A stretch of 64,000 bases of DNA from Anaspis maculata (lineage: Eukaryota > Arthropoda > Insecta > Coleoptera > Scraptiidae): contig OX421962.1 in NCBI GenBank assembly GCA_949128115.1, forward strand, positions 60,553,787-60,617,786, given 5' to 3'. Below, in pieces: positions 58,881 to 64,000 of the stretch. The position numbers and the translations under genes were made by a program. Position 1 is the first letter of the stretch; each line of letters starts with the position of its first letter. Below the pieces are notes generated by a model. The model worked only from the letters and a program-made list of their open reading frames with translations, was not told the origin of the DNA and made no database searches.

Positions 58881-59759
58881 TATCCAGTGCATGATTTTCG
58901 TCAGTAAGAAGCCTGAAACTGATACAATATGCAACAATTTGGATTTCAGATGCTTTCTGAAATGATTTAATATCAAATAAAATCACGGATATTTTCTTTG
59001 CCTCATATTAATGCCTAGTTCATATTTAAATTTACTGAAATGCTTTTGAAAACGTCTCAGGTGATACTTTAATTTCAGAGGATCAAATTTAATCAAACAA
59101 TACCGAATGTACCTATTGCGTATATCAGCTACTTGCGGCAAAAAAAAAGAATGTGATTTCTCTGGAATTCTTCAGAATTTCATATGAAACCTTGATATTT
59201 TGGCGAACCGATGGTACATGTCGGTCCTGTTGTACAGGTCCCTGCTTTGTTACACCCTTCTACACAATGCTATTCTAAAGAATTCCTAGGATGCTAAATT
59301 TAATTAAAATAGGTTCCCACGAAATGACACAAGGTCTATTATTCATAAAAATTAATTACCCACCTCCCTAAAACTACCTACCCCCTAGCTCCAGCCCAGG
59401 AAAAATTTAGGGCAAGCTAAAAATTCATAAGAATACCTACTCGCTCAGAATTCGATTGGGAACAACATACTAAAAGTCCTCATGTCCAGGAGTTGTGCGG
59501 TTTTTTTCTGGAAGAAGTCAAAGCTGCATGAAGTAACCATTTTCAAAGTTGTCACAATCAAATTTTTTTCACCGATTTTTATGTTTTTGACTCTTTTGAG
59601 GCCAAGAAATATGAGCGATAGGTCCCAGGGGTGTGCACTGCACCAGTGGCAATGCACATGACTGGGAAAATGTGGGGGTATTTTTGGTCCAAAATTCACA
59701 GTTTTCTAGTACTGGACTTGAGGTATTTGGACACGTTCGGTATCGTTTTCGGCTAAATC
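58881..59759. other. Unassigned
   Basis: No gene supported; minus frames of 84-107 residues at 59445-59892 partly overlap the LTR copy and have no features. Confidence 0.35.
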
Positions 59760-60200
59760 GTTTCGCAGTGTAGAAGTGGGAAGCGATCTGGTGCATTCCA
59801 GAAGTATACGCGATTGGGAGACTGCAACGTTCGATCGAGACACATCTGTCCACTTTGGCGGAGGTGCAGATTCCAGAACACACGGAAAGCACGCGAAAGG
59901 TGTGTGTGATTATTCAGCAGTGGTCTAGAAAACGCATATGCCGGGCCACTATGGAAATTGCTGGAAGATGACAAAAAGCTCGGGAACGCGATTCGTAGGC
60001 ACATAAAAGCACCGTCCAACAGTAGACAATCAGTATTGAATTGGAAGAGACAGCGAGCGAATAAGCGAGCGATAATCACAGCGATATTCCAAGTAGATAA
60101 TTGTTGGCGTGTATTTATTGTAGTACGCAGAAATAAACCGTGTGTGTTTTAAATCGATCGTCTCAATTATATTCGAACCCGTACGCGAGATATCGTAACA
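59760..60200 (+). repeat. LTR (copy d, 5' end worn)
   Basis: Matches the 3' two-thirds of 33473-33989: GATATTCCAAGTAGATAATT, GTTGGCGTGTATTTATTGTA, AATAAACCGTG, GAACCCGTACGCGAGATATC, ending GTAACA. No internal retroelement genes lie between this and copy c. Confidence 0.7.
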
Positions 60201-60890
60201 ATAGTCAGAAAATATCAAAACGAGATCGCTGTCTCAGCCTTCGTATGATTTTTGTTCTGAAACTGAATGAGTATCGTCGTAGTAGCTATGGGAGCATGGG
60301 TCGTGCCGTGTGCATGTGCCGCTTCGTGAGGCCTAAATAATTATGGAGCTTGATCTCAATCGATTCCTGGAGCATCAAGGATGATGCAAAATTGTGGTGT
60401 AATATTGGCATCTGCTGCACCAAAAGGATGAGGCACCAAAAATAAGCCCGTCTGGTAATAAGAAAATGGCTGTAGATTATTTCTTTTTCAACGAGTTTCG
60501 ACATATTATGTTATCAGTCATCACTTCCTAGAAAATTGAATTCTCTCATCATTCCATATCTGGATTTGCAAAACAACATTTCGAGAAACTTCAAAAAATT
60601 CTTACGAATCATGCAATGCTTTATCAAGTATATCCGATATTTTTGAAATTTTGCCGATATTTTTTGAATTTTGTATTACTATGTATATTCTGTACGTACC
60701 ATGTTATTCTTTCCGAAGTTCTACTTTTTAAGCCTCGCCAGCGACTCGCCAGACGTAGTGGCAGGGACTATTTGTGGCGACTTTTTTTTCGTGATTACTT
60801 TTTTCCTCGTTCCTCATTTCCTATCAAGATTCACTTAAAACTTCCATATCTTCCAAACGGTCAAACATATCGAGTTCATTCTTTCCTTAA
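60201..60890. other. Unassigned
   Basis: Frames up to 113 residues, none recognisable. No gene claimed. Confidence 0.35.
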
Positions 60891-61213
60891 GGACGGAGTA
60901 AAATTGGTGAAATCAGCCGGCCGTTGCGGAATCCAGTGCTACGGGCTTGATTCTTGACAGAAAATTATCATTCAGGTCTCTTTGGAAAGCTACAAGTACT
61001 TTGGTTGTGCTCATGGGCATTTCCACAATCCAGAAATAATTTTTACAAATGTCAAAATTTCCTATTTTTTTGGATTTCGGAAACGCCAATGGGCTCAAAT
61101 CGAAGTACATCCTTGTAACTTTCCAAAGAGACCCAAATGATAAATTTCTGTCAAGGAATAAACCCACAGCGATTGATTTCGCAACGTTTTATTTTACTGA
61201 TTCAACTCCGTCC
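60891..61213. mobile_element. TTAA-type MITE, family 1 copy 5 (323 bp)
   Basis: TTAA at 60887-60890 and TTAT at 61214-61217. Ends GGACGGAGTAAAATTGG and CTGATTCAACTCCGTCC. Arms carry CTTTGGAAAGCTACAAG and CAATGGGCTCAAAT. Confidence 0.8.
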
Positions 61214-61371
61214 TTATTCGAATCTTATTTATTGCGGGTCGATACCGACGACGTTTGAAGATGATTGCTCAAATATGAACAATCTTTAATAACAATAAAG
61301 AATGCACAGGTCGCGTTCTCATCCAAGAATTAGAAAACGCATAGATACCAACGTATACATCATCATATCTT

Positions 61372-62057
61372 CAGGGCAGTCTCTAGACATTTGGCCGCCC
61401 TCGTGCAAAAACTGTTAGGCCGCCTCTTTCTCCACTTTTTTTTAATGGTAAATTTTGTGTGTAGCTTTTTTAATTTGAATTTTATTCCATGAAAGAAACA
61501 GAAGCAGCGACTGGAATTGCAATTTTCGCATTTTGAACCAATTCTTTTTTATTAAGTAGGTTAGCGATGTTATAATAAACAAATAAACAAAAATTAACTT
61601 ACCTACCGGATGGTTCGTGAATAAGATAAAATAACGTCAAAATAAAACGCCTGACTTCTTCTCGTGTCTTTTAGGAATAAACAATAACTACACTTGACTT
61701 GAATACCAAACTGCTTCTAGGTACTGTACTTACCAATTGATAACGATTCCATGCACCGCCCTTTGGTAGAAATTGAGAATTTAGCAAGGATCTTGCAAAA
61801 TCTGATTTAATATTCACGTGTTTTAAAGGTAGGTATCCATCATACCGTTTGAAAAAATGTTTAGGGGCGGCCGGGCCGCAGCCGTAAAATATGAAAAAAC
61901 AAACAAAAATTTCAAAATGTTCAGAGGCGGCCGCGGAGGTAAAATATGAGAAGCAAAAAAATAGAAAAAAAACGCATTTCTGTCCCGAAATGCCGCCCCC
62001 TGAATCTGGCCGCCCTTGTGTCATGCACGAGTTGCACGCCCGCTTAAGACGGCCCTG
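61372..62057. mobile_element. 686-bp non-autonomous hAT-like element
   Basis: Ends CAGGGCAGTCTCTAGACATT and CGCTTAAGACGGCCCTG, i.e. CAGGGC.GTCT on both sides, a common hAT terminus. The 8-bp flanks CATATCTT (61364-61371) and CATATCAT (62058-62065) match at seven positions. Subterminal GGCCGCCC words occur on both sides. No transposase. Confidence 0.8.
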
Positions 62058-62189
62058 CATATCATTTGATCTAATAAAGCTACGTGCTTATTTTTTTTTT
62101 AATCGAGATCTTTGTTACAGTGTAATAGCGATTAAGGAACAATTGTTCATTATTTATTTATCTTGAAACAATAAAGCTCTCCGACTACC

Positions 62190-63694
62190 CACGGTTCGGC
62201 AAAATGTGAAATAGCGAAAAAAATTGTCCACCAAATCTAACACCGTAGCTTGATTCTTTATTATTTTCTGATCCAGAAAAACCCAATTTCAAAATAATTC
62301 ATCGGTGAATTTGTCCTGTGGACAATTTAATTGTTTTTTTTTTATTTTAGTGAGTTTTTCTCATGTTCATTCTTTGAGGCCCATGTGCAACTTGACGTTA
62401 AAATATAGTGGTTGGTGCCAAATTGTTCCTTAGACCATGATGAGCAAGAATCGCGATGGTGGACATCTGAGACTCACGACTGCGCAGCCGGAGGGGGGGA
62501 GAGGGCAGAGAACGTGCTGAAGAAGAGATAACATTTTTTCAACTCATGAACCGAAAGAGGTGGAATTATCAAATATGGCATACATGCTCACTATTTTACG
62601 CCAATGAAGTTGCAGCAAACAGTTTTCGAAAATATCGAAACGTTTCAGAAAAATCTCGATAAACTTATTCTTCTTCTGAGAATGTTATCAATAAAATCCA
62701 AAATATTGACGAATTTGAAAGATAAAAAGGTACAACTCACCCAAGTTAGGTTAGTGCTCGGGTTAGTGGCTGCTTTGGCGAGAAAAATGGTCATTTTGGT
62801 GTCTCACGTGAATCTGCACAAGACTAGTGTCACATGATGGCTCATTATGAACCGGCAACGGACGGCTTTTATCATCAAATGTATTAGTTTTTGAAGTCAC
62901 CTACCAAAACTGTTGAATACAAGTTGAAACGTTATCTGTTGGGAGTTATTTGAACTAAAGAGTGCTCATTTTCCACAAAAAAATCCATCAAAAACGAATT
63001 CCTGATAGACATAAGAAAGCTCTTCGGGGAGACCAATGGCCAAGAATGACCGAAAAAGTCACGTAGGTAGGTCTTAATGGGGTCTTATTTCCTGAAATAG
63101 AAGACCAAGGGATTTTCACCAATATGCATATATTTCCAACACTTCTAGCTGCCAAAAATATTATTGTGTAGTTTTTTTGTATGTTTTCAACAGTAAAATT
63201 TTCAAAAAAAAAAAAAAAAGTTCAATTGAGATCTCTCTGGAACGGTTCAGTATTTTCAAAAATGATTTACTGCGTTATCAATGGCGTAAAATAGCGAGCT
63301 CGTATGCGATATTTCATAATTCCAACTCTTTTGGTTCATGAGTCAACAATTTTTATCTCTTCTTTAGCACGTTTGCTGCCCCCTCCCCTCCTTCGGCTGC
63401 CCAGTCGCGAATCTTAGATGTCCACCATCGTGATACTTGTTTGTCATGGTCCAAGAAACAATTTGGCACCAATCACTATACTTGAACTAAACGTTGCAGA
63501 TGGGCCTCAAAAAATGAACATAAGAAAACCTACTGGGATAAATGAAATTTGTAATTAATTGCCCACAGGACAAATTCACCGATGAATTATTTTGAAATTG
63601 GGTTTTTCTGGATCGGAAAATAATAAAGAATCAAGCTACGGTGTTAGATTTGGTGGACAATTTTTTTCGCTATTTCACATTTTGCCGAACCGTG
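62190..63694. mobile_element. 1.5-kb foldback element with TACC target duplication
   Basis: Ends CACGGTTCGGCAAAATGTGA and TCACATTTTGCCGAACCGTG are perfect; TACC lies at 62186-62189 and 63695-63698. The arms are well matched over ~700 bp (GATGGTGGACATCTGAGA-like blocks, CCACAGGACAAATTCACC), with the centre near 62940. No coding. Confidence 0.88.
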
Positions 63695-64000
63695 TACCAC
63701 AACCACAATTTATTTATCTAGTTTATAAACATTTTCATCGGTTATGAATGCATGCGTCATCTTTTCACCAAGCAGGGAACTCCGTTGTTTACAAGATTTT
63801 CTATAATATAAAACCAGCAAAGCAAATGAGGCCGAGGTATTGAAGAATTTTTTTCAACAAAAAATATTGATTCAGGACTATGGTTTTGCAGATATGATCT
63901 TTTCTGACGCACCAACTTTGAAGAGCGCCACGGCATCGCGGCAGTGGTAGCATGCCACTTATATCTACTGTGCAAAACCCACTAGATTAAGTGAGGTGAG

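Overview
This is a eukaryotic nuclear window from an insect genome, most likely a hemipteran. It is AT-rich, the genes are split by GT-AG introns, and several ORF fragments only join through splice sites. Taggtacctac-type simple motifs and transposon relics are everywhere. The hemipteran call is an inference from one typical insect odorant receptor and one HanSolin-like neuropeptide precursor; the species cannot be read from the sequence. There are no bacterial operons, rRNA, CRISPR or viral genomes. Most ORFs in the window are shadows inside repeats.

Real genes, reconstructed here by splicing. (1) A neuropeptide precursor, plus strand, 127 aa: exons 43103-43292 and 49303-49496, with a signal peptide and a C-terminal PLRW-Gly-stop. 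(2) A 335-aa protein of unknown family, minus strand, 44600-43463, three exons, lying wholly inside the large intron of gene 1. (3) A complete odorant receptor, minus strand, 57137-55702, five exons, 394 aa, introns of only 51-71 bp. (4) Part of a minus-strand gene between 34241 and 25398. Two phase-matched exons look like the second half of a CUB-type extracellular domain and a possible 3'-terminal exon follows; its 5' exons were not found. (5) A weaker two-exon 75-aa candidate, 37270-36934, minus strand.

Repeats by region. 0-5 kb: a non-LTR reverse-transcriptase relic (minus) cut by a 2-kb foldback element with a TTAT duplication and by a TTAA-flanked MITE, then a solo LTR. 5-16 kb: small palindromic MITEs, a tyrosine-recombinase-like relic, a LINE C-terminal relic with its own 92-bp insertion, and a gag relic. 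16-25 kb: a foldback with a nested 139-bp MITE, two tRNA-derived SINE families, and a 1.16-kb hAT-like element made of GTACTCGTATTCG-like motifs. 25-34 kb: three further foldbacks, a SINE, a MITE and a solo LTR, nearly all inside the introns of gene 4. 34-55 kb: MITEs and a foldback around genes 1 and 2. 57-64 kb: LTR copies, a TTAA MITE, a 686-bp hAT-like element and a final foldback with a TACC duplication.

The strongest window-scale signal is seven separate 1.3-2.0 kb long inverted repeats with short loops and apparently no coding capacity. They are unrelated to each other in sequence, and several have clean short target-site duplications. No operon-like cooperation between the genes is visible. 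The neuropeptide precursor acts in secretion, the receptor in chemosensation, and the CUB-like protein at or outside the cell surface.
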